Source of the DNA: Craspedostauros australis
Lineage: Eukaryota; Bacillariophyta; Bacillariophyceae; Mastogloiales; Achnanthaceae
NCBI GenBank assembly: GCA_026770025.1
Contig: JAMXDE010000026.1
Coordinates: forward strand, 496,001-560,000
Direction of reading: 5' to 3'
Length of the DNA stretch: 64,000 nucleotides
Shown: piece by piece, positions 42,925-53,708 of the stretch
Layout: each line of letters begins with the position of its first letter
Position numbering within the stretch: the stretch's first letter is position 1
Notes under the pieces: generated by a model
The model's input: the letters and a program-made list of their open reading frames with translations, nothing else
Databases searched by the model: none
Told to the model about the DNA's origin: nothing
Position numbers and translations under genes: made by a program

Positions 42925-44440
42925 CTCCACGATAGCACTAGTTGTAGTATGTTGGGGGTAGCGGCGAACGGGTGTTTACGTGAATTGCACATTGTGCTTG
43001 TCCAATCCGTCATCGACGTCACGAAACTGGATACTTCGTCATGAAACACCAATCATATCACGATGCGGAAAATCATCAGGTCTGCTTCGTCGTGGCGAAG
43101 TGGTTGAGTGGGGTTGGTACTCCTCGAGTGTTTTGTGTCGTGGTCTTTTTGGACAGTCGGTACAATTGGAGGCAAATCTCCACATCCCCCAACATGTGAG
43201 GCTGGTCGAGAGTGGCGAACTCGACACACCAACATGGAAGTGGAGCAACACCAAAAAAAATACCACAATGGCCGTCGAACGGTATGCTTGGCGCCGCAAC
43301 AACCAGCCGGCCAATTCAAGATCCAAGCACATCGCCGTCATCTCCACGCAACGTTTGGTGGGTGGACGAACGGAGGCGGGAAGAGGGGTTGATTTGGGGC
43401 CGTCGTAGGCCCCAGAAATACGATCACAATTTGGCTCCAAATCGGCTGGTTGGTTTTGGCCTGTGTGTGGCACACACAGGTCATATCAGCGCCTATGGAT
43501 GCGCAAGATGCCTCAAGGAGGCCAAGATGAAGGCACCCTCGAAGTTCGAGGCTCGCGGAGCACCGGGAAGGTGTCCGCGCGGAGGCAAAGGTGGTTTTGA
43601 GGAGTTTTGGTTGGGGCTCGCCCAGCACTGGTCGCGTGGCTTTGGCGGTGAGGGGCGATGGGACGACGCCCCTCAATCGTGAAGCCACCCATACAAGATG
43701 CGTGCGACATCAATTGAAGATGCACGTCGTGAAGCATGCTCTGCTCAAGTTGTCTGGAAGACGCTGCAGCCGACCATATCTGCGGAATGGTCATGTTTGG
43801 TGGGAGCAAAAAATCCACCAGCACATCATCACATGGAGGTGTATCACGTCGGCCATGCACTCCCAGCCCATTCTGGATACATCCGCGTGTCGCCATGGAG
43901 TGTGGTAATTCACGAGGGGCACAAGGAGGGGCTGCAAGGATTGTATGGATGAGAGATGGATCCATATCTGAACTGCATCCAAATAGAAAATGATTTTTCG
44001 AAAATGCTCTGTTTCAGTGTGTGGATGCATTGCTGCATGCAGAGCCGATATCTGTGGCCATCCTTCATGGAGTGGATAGCTGGGGGGTATGCAGAGCGAA
44101 TGGTATGCAAAGTTTTCTGAAATACAAGGATGATCATGATGATCATGTGTGCTCATTGGAGGGCAACATTGTGGCATCAACAATTTTTTCTCGAATCCAC
44201 CACACAAAACACAGCAAACCAACATGACTACCAACATATTTCCTATACTCATTTAACTTCGATATTCTGATTAAACAATAGTCAGGCGTCAGAATGCAAT
44301 GTTTAGTTTTTATTTTAAGCGATATGTTGTTGAGATATAGCATGATAAGCAGATATTGGATGTGCTTTTTGGACGCCCTCTAGACTCGTTTTAGTAGCCT
44401 GACCGGGCACCCACGAAACTCCACAACTCGTGTTATCGCG
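42925..44440 (+). mobile_element. X2, short element related to X1
   Basis: The left part has CGATAGCACTAGTTGTAG and the right part has the inverted, diverged form CGATAACACGAGTTGTGG, matching the X1 ends. The interior matches the X1 protein region in order. It sits between the T1 inverted end and the transposase stop. Exact ends are unclear because the terminal bases do not match those of X1. Confidence 0.45.
43212..43682 (+). CDS. X2 conserved ORF, unknown function
   Basis: The 156-codon frame contains DPSTSPSSPRNVWWVDERR, then LVGFGLCVAHTGHISAYG and KMKAPSKFEARGAPGRC. The same phrases survive in broken frames of X1, so the reading frame was probably once used. A further match, HGVDSWGVCRANGM, is at about 44060-44110 in a separate frame (44021-44227) preceded by TTTCAG, a possible later exon. 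No known domain recognised. Confidence 0.35.
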   Translation: MANSTHQHGSGATPKKIPQWPSNGMLGAATTSRPIQDPSTSPSSPRNVWWVDERRREEGLIWGRRRPQKYDHNLAPNRLVGFGLCVAHTGHISAYGCARCLKEAKMKAPSKFEARGAPGRCPRGGKGGFEEFWLGLAQHWSRGFGGEGRWDDAPQS

Positions 44441-44510
44441 GCGATGCACACCCCTCACACAATTTTCGTGCCATCATCATCCAACACAGCTTCACTTTCT
44501 GCATTCATCT

Positions 44511-46264
44511 TCACTGTGTGAGCATCACACCACCTCTGATTCTCCAATTCCTCTTCCTCTCTCCGCAACGCTTCTTCTCTTCGTTCCTCCTCTGTTGCAG
44601 CTGGCGCATTGTGGATCGCGACGATTTCAGATGCTGCTGCTTTGCTTGTTGGGTTGGTGTTGGTGTTGGTTTCCGCCTTGATGAGAGCGGCCTGCTTCTT
44701 GTCCTTGCGTTGTTTGCGTTGTACGCTGCAGACAGCGACGCTTTCACGCGCATGGGATTTGCGTGCAGTTGTACGTACCAGTCAGTTTTGGTGCTGTTGT
44801 CGTTCATCAATTGTTCGTGTGCTTCGTGTTCGGATGGTCTGTTTTTCGGGTCCTTCGCAGACGCTTCACTGATGTCCTTCAATTTGTCCGCGATGTAGTC
44901 TGGTAGTTTCGCGTTGATCCGTACGGTTTTGCTCGCCCAGCCTGGCACTGCGAGTGGTGGGTGTTCAGTTTCGGCGGTCTTGTCCTTCAACTCCGCGGTG
45001 TTGTCGGACGGCAGACATCGTTGTGCGACTTGGAGGACTTTGCCGAACACAATTGCCTTGCTCTCCGCCGCTGTGCGCCCGAGTTTTCGCGTCTTGTCCG
45101 TCTTCCTGAACAATTCGGACGTTATCGGCAGCTTGTCGGACTTGTGTGTGTGAACATCGACAACGCCCAGCTGGTTGATGATCCAGCCCTCCCATTCAGC
45201 GCTCTTCACAACGACGTCTTCCGTGATGCCAGATGCAGCCACCAACCGCGCCTGGTCATCGTCATACTTCACCTCGTGAGTTTGACGTACCTGTTGTCCG
45301 TTCGCGCGGAATCGTCGTTTTGGTGCGCCAGGAAGCGCGGTGATGTTGCCTTGGAGGGTCTCTGCGTTAACCAGTACCGTGGTGGTACCCGCGATGTCAC
45401 CTGCTTTCAGTGCAAGGAAGAGTTGGAACGGGGTCTTGATGTCCTTGCCACTTTGCACGTATTTCCGCAGTACACGTGTGATGTACGCAAAGTGGGTGTC
45501 CAGCATGCTCTTACCGGTTTGGGCCTCCGTGTAAATCCATGCGATGATTTTGGCCGCCTTTCGTGTCGCAAGGTTCTTGTTGAGTACCGATGTGATGAGC
45601 GCGATGTGCTCATGACTGGCGAAGCAACACGCGTTATCGCTCTGAAAGATGATTTCAGTCACGGATGGGAGAATGTCTTTGACCGTTTTTTGCAGGATGT
45701 CAAGTAGTCCACCAACTTGAAGTGTGTCTTGTGTCGGTCTTCCGCCGACCACAATGTCGATGAACTGATAAGTAAAAACGTCGTTGCGACACGTGATGAC
45801 CATCGCCCCAAGCAGTGACATTCCCTTCTTCCCCCAATATTCTTGTTGGGCTTCGCTTTGGCCTGTCGGTAGAATTTTTTGCTTATGGTCGAGTACCACA
45901 TAGGCTCTTTCAGGCTTGTCATTGAGTGTGGATTGATAAAAGGCGATTTGTCGGAATTGAACTTTTGCACGCACTTTGTGAGCCATGTAGTTAACAATTT
46001 CGTTGGCGAATCCCGGCGCCGCCGCAAGCATTGATTGCAATTCGTCCTTGTGTTCTGCGAGTTCGTTGTCCTTAAGAATTTCGACGAATGGGACAAAACG
46101 ATCATTCACAAATCGCATTGTTGATCCACAACGGTTGCATACTTTACGCGGTTGTTCGTTTGTTGTGACCACTGGAATGTCATTTGTGATGGTTGGCGTG
46201 TCGCTTTTGAGAGTGGTCTTCTTGCGCTTGTGCTTGTTGGTGCGTGGTTTGCGTTGATTGGTTG
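44511..46264 (-). pseudogene. T1 transposase, C-terminal half (DDE-like catalytic domain)
   Basis: Numbering follows the uninterrupted 1154-codon frame. A CNRC pair is at about 613-616. The catalytic-like domain has VVLD (D696), YWGKKGMS (about 713-720), IIFQSDNA (D780), then WIYTEAQTGKSMLDTHFA (E817, D826) and LRKYVQSGKDIKT. The three spaced acids suit an RNase H-fold transposase. From memory, the pattern (W/F)GK(R/K)G(L/M)S...SDNA...E-Q-GK...D occurs in uncharacterised animal proteins. It does not resemble piggyBac. The frame is clean up to the point where Copia F2 breaks it after T572. Confidence 0.65.
46259..46264 (+). repeat. 6-bp target duplication TGGTTG of Copia F2, left copy (right copy 53709-53714)
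   Basis: TGGTTG flanks F2 on both sides. Counting it once restores the transposase codons in frame (TTST-NQRK on the minus strand). Confidence 0.9.
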
Positions 46265-47018
46265 TGTCAGGAATCGGGGGTACGCTTTTACCAAGATACC
46301 CATGATTGCCGCACCTCCCAATAATATCTTCACAACTCGACGAGGTCAACTTCGTTGGTAACACTCGGACCACCTTGCAGCCTGTCCCCCATCAACCCTC
46401 TGTCCATGAATGACATCAACATCAGTCATGTCCCGCCATGGAGCCTATCCATGTACCACCGCTGTAATGAGGGCGAACCTATGGATCGACCTCTAGGGAT
46501 GTATTCGCACATGAGCCAAGACTATGGGCGAAACTGTCGATATATATCAGACAAGTCGATGCGCATCGACGGACAAGGGATCGCTTCTCTGAGAAAGAGA
46601 AACGGAAGCGATGCCCCTATCCGCTCAAGAGCACGATTGACGACGCGACATGGAATGAACATGACCGGTGAGTATGTGATGATGGCGCAGGAGGAATACT
46701 GAGGAACCGAAAGTCAAGTGGGATCGATCAGACTGAGACCCATGCCGAAGGTACCTGTGCGTCTATGAGAGATGCTGCTCGAATGTAGAAGATGCAATCA
46801 CCACGAGAATGCATGATGAATCTGCAGAAGAGAGCATGAGAGCAAGATGATGAAGCAGACGAAAGCAACCATGGACATGTGCATGATCATGGTGAACTGC
46901 TACGGATTACACTTGCTGCTGAATTGGAATTGGAGAGTCAAGGAGTTTGTTCTCACAGTTCTAAATTGGTACAGATTGATAACAGATTAATCTACTACCT
47001 AACCCCGGATTTCCAACA
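46265..47018 (+). repeat. Copia F2 5' LTR
   Basis: 754 bp. It contains TATATATC at about 46541 and a 115-codon sense ORF (46355-46702). The internal region starts CGTTTCGAAACG. Confidence 0.95.
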
Positions 47019-47100
47019 CGTTTCGAAACGTTACGATTGAAATCCAACGTTTCCATCACCCACCAACACAGCAACGAACATCACCACCACTACTTCGACC

Positions 47101-50100
47101 ATGAGCTCCCATCTCTTCAAGTCTGATCGCGTTGTCGTCTTCGACGGCAAGCGTTCCAGTTGGAAAGGCTGGAGTATCAAGTTCATCACCCGCGCCACGC
47201 GCAAGGGGCTCGAGGATTTTTACCTCATGGACTTCGATGACGTAGTGGTGAAGCCAGCACCGTTCAGCTCAGACCCTTTGGCTCCCGTTCCTAAAACGGA
47301 GGAAGGCGCAAGTGAACCGAAGAAAGTATCCTCCCTGACCCGTGCGGAAAAGGCAGAATACAAGAAGATGCTGGCTAAGTATGCGTTCGAAGAACTGACC
47401 GTGGCTATCAACCACGAAACTACGGAAGGCGATGTCGCCTTCATGGCTGTGGTGGGGACTAAGGGCAGTCTCACTGAAAGTGGAGACCCGCGCAAGGCGT
47501 GGAAGGCTCTTGAGCGCATCTACGAGCAACGAACCGCGCCTATGAAGGCAAAGTTGTTGGCTCAACTCAACGGGATGCGATTGAAGAAGGGCGAGAACCC
47601 AGACACGTTCCTCACCGAAATGGAAGTGCTGCGCAATCGCCTCGGTAACGCTGGTATCAACATGGATATGCAGCAGTACCACATGCTCGTGCTCAACGCC
47701 CTTGGCAAAGAGTACGAAATGGATGTGAAGATCATAGAACTCAGATTCCTCGGAAAGGAAGAGACCATGACCATCGAAGACATCCGCGAGACCATGAGCG
47801 CCACCTACGACGGCCGCAACATCAAAGGAGGCAACTCCAATCGCGGCGGCAACAACAGCAAGGAGGAGATGGCACTCGCAGCCATTGGGAGCTTCAAGGG
47901 CAACTGTCGCAACTGTGGCGCCTACGGCCATAAGAAGGCGGACTGTCGCTCCGCAGCCAAGAGGGGCAACGGCAAGAACAAGTCGAAGGGCCAAGGCAAC
48001 GGCGGAGGCAAACCCAAATTCAACGGGGAATGCAACTACTGCGGCAAGAAGGGGCACAAGATTGTGCAGTGCTTCAAGCTCAGGGCCGCCATGAAGGAGG
48101 CGGACTCCGCCAACGTCGCTACCGACGGGATGGATGGAGTCGACGACGTCGCACTCACCGCATCAGACGATATGATGTGTGTGTTCATCAACGAAGACGC
48201 GACCGAAGAAGAAAGTGTGATCAGCGAAAAACTCAACAAAATCACCGAATTCGCGAACCAAGACAGAAATGTGACCACACAGGACCGTGTGTTTTTACAC
48301 GATGATGATGTGATGATGGACGACATGGCGTTCGTCACAATCGACGTCGACGGAACCGCCAGCTTCGAAAGCGAAACACCCAACGCGGAGAGAGCGTGGA
48401 CTTCCGAAGATATGGCCAAGCACTCTCCACGAGAGTACGGTTACTACGGGCCCCCTATCAACGACGAGGAGATGATCAAAGACGAGCTCTTTTCATCCGA
48501 CGCAGAAGCTGAGGATCCCGACGATGTGGTCACAGAGTACCACGAGGGAACGACAGATGAGGAGGACGCAGACGTAACGGAGATGGCGATGACAGGAGTC
48601 GACAACGACAACATCGACCGCGCCATCAACGAACCGGTCTATAGTCTCCCATCCCGTCCAAGCGCACTCGACGACATGATCGAGCAATCATCGCGTCGCG
48701 ACATGAACAACGGATGGTGTCCGTTGTGCCTCAAGCGAGGGCCTCTCTACGCATGGTGCGTGGACTGCCCGAACATACCCTTCTTCATCCAGCTCGCCAA
48801 CGAGCCAAGAGGTGCCGTGCCTAGAAACGAAGGCGAAAGGATGGTGCGCAGAGAAGTGCTAGATGAGACGAGCGGAATGTTGTTCGTGACCGCCCGGTGC
48901 TCGCTGAGCAACGTCCTTTCACCAAACGACGTCCGGTCCGAACTCTCCCTCATCTGCATCGAGGCAGTGCATAACATTGCAACCCTCAGATTGACGGGGG
49001 TGGAACCACGCTCCCTGTATTACTTGATGCACCAAATCGGAGTGCGAGGTGCACTCGACGTGTGCGTGAATGCATACAGGATGAATGGAATACTGGAGAG
49101 TGTTCGTCTTCTGCCAATCCAACAGGCGCTGATCGGAGCAATGAGCAGCATCGCATCGGAGCAGCTGATGTGGATGCATCATCCGAGCATCAACGGCGTC
49201 CGTGATTATCGCACCCACTGCGAGTTACCACTGTACAGCGATGCCAACGGCCACGAAATGGCAATGGTGATCGGCGACTTGGACGACGTCGATACGCGCA
49301 AGTCGACCATCGCACCCGACCGCCACGAGGCCAACACCTGGTTGGGAGATTCCGGCGCCTCCTGTCACCTCACGAACAACGACGAGGGTATGATCAACGT
49401 GCGCACAGCGAATCACTCCATCAAGGTAGGCAGCGGTCGATACCTCAAGGCAACCAAGGTGGGGGACAAGCGGATGAAGGTCATGCAGAAGAATGGCGAT
49501 ACCGCAATCATCCTCCTCAAGTCGGTGAAGTACGTGCCTGAGCTATGGGTCAACCTCTTGAGCATCAACAAGGCTCTCGAAAACGGTTTCGATATTAGCA
49601 ACCGAGGTGTGATCATGTCCTTGGAGAAGAAGGGACAACGCATTCGCTTCGATCGCATCATGGCGACGCACAGTGGATTTGTGAGCGGCGTGAACATGGT
49701 GGCCGCTCCTGCCCATGACGATCAAGCCAACGTCGTGGTGTCGACGAAGAAACCGATCGACATCAACAAAATTCATAAAATGTTAGGCCATGTTGACACT
49801 TACACCATCTCTCGCACTGCGGGACAATACGGATGGAATGTCACAGGGAAACTGAACGCTTGTGTGGATTGCGCGATCGGCAAATCGCGACAAAGAGGAT
49901 TGACGAAGACTCTACAGCCAAGAGCAAAGAAAGTCGGAGAGCGACTGTTCATGGACACATCGAGTGTTCAGACATACAGTTTCGGCCGAGGCAAATACTG
50001 GCTTCTGGTTATCGATGACTACAGCGATTACTGCTGGAGTTTCTTTGTGAAAGAAAAGAGCGACGTCGGATCCAAGATGGTGGGGTTATTACGGTGGCTT

Positions 50101-52869
50101 CAGGCGAATCAGGAAGTGAGCGTGAAAAATGTGAGATGTGACAACGCGGGAGAAAATTACTCCACGGAGAAGCAACTACTTAACGCTGGATTCGGACCGA
50201 CTTTCGAGTACACCGCCGCGGCCACTCCCCAACAAAATGGACGCGTAGAGCGAAAATTCGCTGTACTATACGGAAAGGTGAGAGCTATGCTGAATCAGAC
50301 ACATCTACCGAAGAGCTCTCGAAGTAAGCTGTGGGCAGAAGCAGCTCGCACAGCCACGCAATTGGAGAACATCATCGGAACAAAGACAAGAGAACCAGCG
50401 TGTATCCTATTCAACGAACAGATCCCCACCTACGTAGATGGACTGCGTACATTCGGCGAAATAGGTATGGTCCACATCGGAGGACGAACAATCAAGGCGA
50501 AGCTGGACAGCAGATCCAAACCGGCTATGTTCGTCGGATACGGCCAATCGCATGCTAGTGGTGTGTACCGGATGATGAATCTAGCTACAACGAGAATCCT
50601 AATCACGAGAGACGTGACATGGATGAACCAGTCATATGGGCAGTTCAAGGGTATTGCGAACGCCAACAGGTCAGTACTAATAGACCTGGAAGATGACGAC
50701 TCTACATCGGAGATACCTTCCCCGAACAATAGAGTAACTTGGGAGCGACGTGAGGACACCATCAAGGGAATGGAGACCAACGACGCAGATCAGAGCAGAG
50801 GAGCCGGAATTGATGAAGATACAGAAGACGCTGCTCAAGGGCAAGATGACTTGCTCCCCACCCAAGGGGATGATGAATCGTACGATGATAACGACGATGA
50901 ATCCGGAAGGGACGACGAGAAGGGACCATACGATCAAGACGAGGTCCCAGTCGCAACACCTGTTAGAGGGATGCCAAGGATGTTGAAGGCTCTCGCGGGG
51001 TTCAACAATTCACCCATTCCAATAGAGGAACGAGACCTAGGATCCAGTGGAGAATCAGAATCAGATGAAGGAGAGAATGAGACTACTCCAACAACGACTA
51101 CCACACCATTGGCAACATCAGGACAGGATTTCCACACGAATTGGTCAACATTCAACAGAGACGTCGCAGGTATGATGATAGACACTACTCATGGTAAGAT
51201 GAGACTCGACGACTTTATCACTGCGAGCCAAGGATTGGACCAACGATCACTCGAAGAGGGGTATGAGCAAGCTAATGTCGCAATGATGCTAGACCCTACC
51301 ACATTCGAGGAGTGCTGGGATCATGCAGATCCGGAGAAGAGAACGAAATGGCGGGAGGCCATCAACAAGGAGTTCAGCGATATGGCCAGAAGAGGAGTAT
51401 GGGAGAAGATCAAGATGAACCAAATGCCGAAGGATCGGCGATGCGTGAAGACCAAGTGGGTGTTCAAGGAGAAGAGGAACGGTGTGTTCCGTGCAAGACT
51501 CGTCGCATGCGGATACTCGCAGATTGCAGGAGTTGACTTCTCAGCACACCACGCACCAGTGATACACGACGCAACCTACCGCGTTATGCTCACAATGAAG
51601 ATGTTGTTACACTTGGACAGCATCATTATCGACTTTGAGACAGCATTCTTACATGGAGAACTCGAGGAGGAGATCTACATGCGATGCCCCAAGGGTATGA
51701 AGCATGAAGCCGACGAATGCCTGCTACTCAAGAAGACGATTTATGGACTCGTGCAGAGTGCCAGACAATGGAACAAGAAGCTGGTCGACATCCTACTCAA
51801 ATTGGGGTTTAGACAGAGCGCTGTGGATCCATGCCTTCTGATTCGGAATCAGGAAGGGAGCCTACTGCTGATCGGAACCTACGTTGACGATTGCTTATGC
51901 ATCGGAGAGGAACAGGAACTGAAGAAGCTAGTGAGGGATATCAAGGCAGAGCGGTTCGGAATCAAGGTGGAAGAGGATCTCGAAGACTATCTCAGTTGCA
52001 AGATCATATTCAACCACGACCATACGAACTGCTGGGTGAACCAACCGCACATCATCAAGAACATCACTGACACATTCAAGGACGACGTGATGAAGCTACA
52101 GCGGTACGGTACACCAGGGACACCAGGGCAAGGCATACAAAGGGACAGCGACTCGCCCAAGGTGGACAAGGATCGGCACAGCAGGTACCGAAGTGGAGTA
52201 GGTATGCTGCTATACTTGGTGAAACACTCTCGGCCCGACATCGCTAACGCAGTGCGCGAACTGACCAAGGTGTTGGATGGACCAACAGCCGTAGCATACA
52301 AGGAAATGCTAAGGGTCATGAAGTTCGTGTCGGACACGAGAGAATATGGACTAAGGGTGAAGCCGGATCCATTAGAGAACGATGCATGGAAGATTGTCGT
52401 ATACACCGACAGCGAATTCGCTGGCGACAAGGACAATCGCATCAGCGTAGGAGGACACATCGTGCTACTACAAGGAGTGCCAATCATCTGGAGATCGAAG
52501 GCACAACGCAGCGTGACACTGAGCTCAACGGAAGCAGAGTACGTTGCACTATCGGAGGCCGGAAAGGAGATCCGCTTCCTCACCCAACTGATGAAAGACA
52601 TCGGGTTGGAGATGCACAGACCAGCAGACGTGATGGTGGACAACGTGGGAGCAATCTTCATCGCTTCCAACCCATCCACATCCGCCCGAACCAGACACAT
52701 CGACATACGACATCACTTCATTCGAGAACTGATTGCGAACAAAGAGGCTAGATCCCGGTTCGTACGTTCAGAGGACAACATCGCAGACGGGTTCACCAAG
52801 AACACGAAGAAGGAGATCTACGACAGACACAAGGGCGATATCATCCAGCCAAGGTCAGCATTGGACTAA
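47101..52869 (+). CDS. Copia F2 gag-pol polyprotein, 1922 aa
   Basis: The same single-frame organisation as F1, with all catalytic residues present. The gag knuckles are near 47905 and 48027, the extra C-x2-C-x9-C-x2-C motif near 48718, and the protease near 49340. Integrase spans 49770-50260, RT YVDD is near 51886 and RNase H begins near 52400. Differences from F1 are a silent change in gag and two amino-acid changes close to the C-terminus. With intact LTRs, tract and frame this is a candidate active element. Confidence 0.95.
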   Translation: MSSHLFKSDRVVVFDGKRSSWKGWSIKFITRATRKGLEDFYLMDFDDVVVKPAPFSSDPLAPVPKTEEGASEPKKVSSLTRAEKAEYKKMLAKYAFEELTVAINHETTEGDVAFMAVVGTKGSLTESGDPRKAWKALERIYEQRTAPMKAKLLAQLNGMRLKKGENPDTFLTEMEVLRNRLGNAGINMDMQQYHMLVLNALGKEYEMDVKIIELRFLGKEETMTIEDIRETMSATYDGRNIKGGNSNRGGNNSKEEMALAAIGSFKGNCRNCGAYGHKKADCRSAAKRGNGKNKSKGQGNGGGKPKFNGECNYCGKKGHKIVQCFKLRAAMKEADSANVATDGMDGVDDVALTASDDMMCVFINEDATEEESVISEKLNKITEFANQDRNVTTQDRVFLHDDDVMMDDMAFVTIDVDGTASFESETPNAERAWTSEDMAKHSPREYGYYGPPINDEEMIKDELFSSDAEAEDPDDVVTEYHEGTTDEEDADVTEMAMTGVDNDNIDRAINEPVYSLPSRPSALDDMIEQSSRRDMNNGWCPLCLKRGPLYAWCVDCPNIPFFIQLANEPRGAVPRNEGERMVRREVLDETSGMLFVTARCSLSNVLSPNDVRSELSLICIEAVHNIATLRLTGVEPRSLYYLMHQIGVRGALDVCVNAYRMNGILESVRLLPIQQALIGAMSSIASEQLMWMHHPSINGVRDYRTHCELPLYSDANGHEMAMVIGDLDDVDTRKSTIAPDRHEANTWLGDSGASCHLTNNDEGMINVRTANHSIKVGSGRYLKATKVGDKRMKVMQKNGDTAIILLKSVKYVPELWVNLLSINKALENGFDISNRGVIMSLEKKGQRIRFDRIMATHSGFVSGVNMVAAPAHDDQANVVVSTKKPIDINKIHKMLGHVDTYTISRTAGQYGWNVTGKLNACVDCAIGKSRQRGLTKTLQPRAKKVGERLFMDTSSVQTYSFGRGKYWLLVIDDYSDYCWSFFVKEKSDVGSKMVGLLRWLQANQEVSVKNVRCDNAGENYSTEKQLLNAGFGPTFEYTAAATPQQNGRVERKFAVLYGKVRAMLNQTHLPKSSRSKLWAEAARTATQLENIIGTKTREPACILFNEQIPTYVDGLRTFGEIGMVHIGGRTIKAKLDSRSKPAMFVGYGQSHASGVYRMMNLATTRILITRDVTWMNQSYGQFKGIANANRSVLIDLEDDDSTSEIPSPNNRVTWERREDTIKGMETNDADQSRGAGIDEDTEDAAQGQDDLLPTQGDDESYDDNDDESGRDDEKGPYDQDEVPVATPVRGMPRMLKALAGFNNSPIPIEERDLGSSGESESDEGENETTPTTTTTPLATSGQDFHTNWSTFNRDVAGMMIDTTHGKMRLDDFITASQGLDQRSLEEGYEQANVAMMLDPTTFEECWDHADPEKRTKWREAINKEFSDMARRGVWEKIKMNQMPKDRRCVKTKWVFKEKRNGVFRARLVACGYSQIAGVDFSAHHAPVIHDATYRVMLTMKMLLHLDSIIIDFETAFLHGELEEEIYMRCPKGMKHEADECLLLKKTIYGLVQSARQWNKKLVDILLKLGFRQSAVDPCLLIRNQEGSLLLIGTYVDDCLCIGEEQELKKLVRDIKAERFGIKVEEDLEDYLSCKIIFNHDHTNCWVNQPHIIKNITDTFKDDVMKLQRYGTPGTPGQGIQRDSDSPKVDKDRHSRYRSGVGMLLYLVKHSRPDIANAVRELTKVLDGPTAVAYKEMLRVMKFVSDTREYGLRVKPDPLENDAWKIVVYTDSEFAGDKDNRISVGGHIVLLQGVPIIWRSKAQRSVTLSSTEAEYVALSEAGKEIRFLTQLMKDIGLEMHRPADVMVDNVGAIFIASNPSTSARTRHIDIRHHFIRELIANKEARSRFVRSEDNIADGFTKNTKKEIYDRHKGDIIQPRSALD

Positions 52870-52954
52870 TGGAACGGAGAGTGGGATGGTGGTGATGAAG
52901 GGTAAGAGAGAGCAGAGTCAAGAACGATATATTGTCGATGCGACAATGGAAGGG

Positions 52955-53708
52955 TGTCAGGAATCGGGGGTACGCTTTTACCAAGATACCCATGATTGCC
53001 GCACCTCCCAATAATATCTTCACAACTCGACGAGGTCAACTTTGTTGGTAACACTCGGACCACCTTGCAGCCTGTCCCCCATCAACCCTCTGTCCATGAA
53101 TGACATCAACATCAGTCATGTCCCGCCATGGAGCCTATCCATGTACCACCGCTGTAATGAGGGCGAACCTATGGATCGACCTCTAGGGATGTATTCGCAC
53201 ATGAGCCAAGACTATGGGCGAAACTGTCGATATATATCAGACAAGTCGATGCGCATCGACGGACAAGGGATCGCTTCTCTGAGAAAGAGAAACGGAAGCG
53301 ATGCCCCTATCCGCTCAAGAGCACGATTGACGACGCGACATGGAATGAACATGACCGGTGAGTATGTGATGATGGCGCAGGAGGAATACTGAGGAACCGA
53401 AAGTCAAGTGGGATCGATCAGACTGAGACCCATGCCGAAGGTACCTGTGCGTCTATGAGAGATGCTGCTCGAATGTAGAAGATGCAATCACCACGAGAAT
53501 GCATGATGAATCTGCAGAAGAGAGCATGAGAGCAAGATGATGAAGCAGACGAAAGCAACCATGGACATGTGCATGATCATGGTGAACTGCTACGGATTAC
53601 ACTTGCTGCTGAATTGTAATTGGAGAGTCAAGGAGTTTGTTCTCACAGTTCTAAATTGGTACAGATTGATAACAGATTAATCTACTACCTAACCCCGGAT
53701 TTCCAACA
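52955..53708 (+). repeat. Copia F2 3' LTR
   Basis: 754 bp, preceded by TGGAAGGG as polypurine tract. It differs from the 5' LTR by CTTTG for CTTCG near base 86 and by a private G-to-T near 53617. Confidence 0.95.

Larger units (their letters stand above)
46265..53708 (+). mobile_element. Copia F2, intact Ty1/copia retrotransposon (plus)
   Basis: 7444 bp, LTRs at 46265-47018 and 52955-53708, full gag-pol frame, inserted in the T1 transposase gene. Nearly identical to F1 and inverted relative to it across about 19 kb. Few differences were seen, e.g. NREARAR in F1 against NKEARSR in F2. Confidence 0.95.

Noticed and set aside
19602-53708. F1 and F2 as the arms of one composite transposon
   Set aside because: Each has its own target duplication and interrupts a different gene that can be rejoined in frame.
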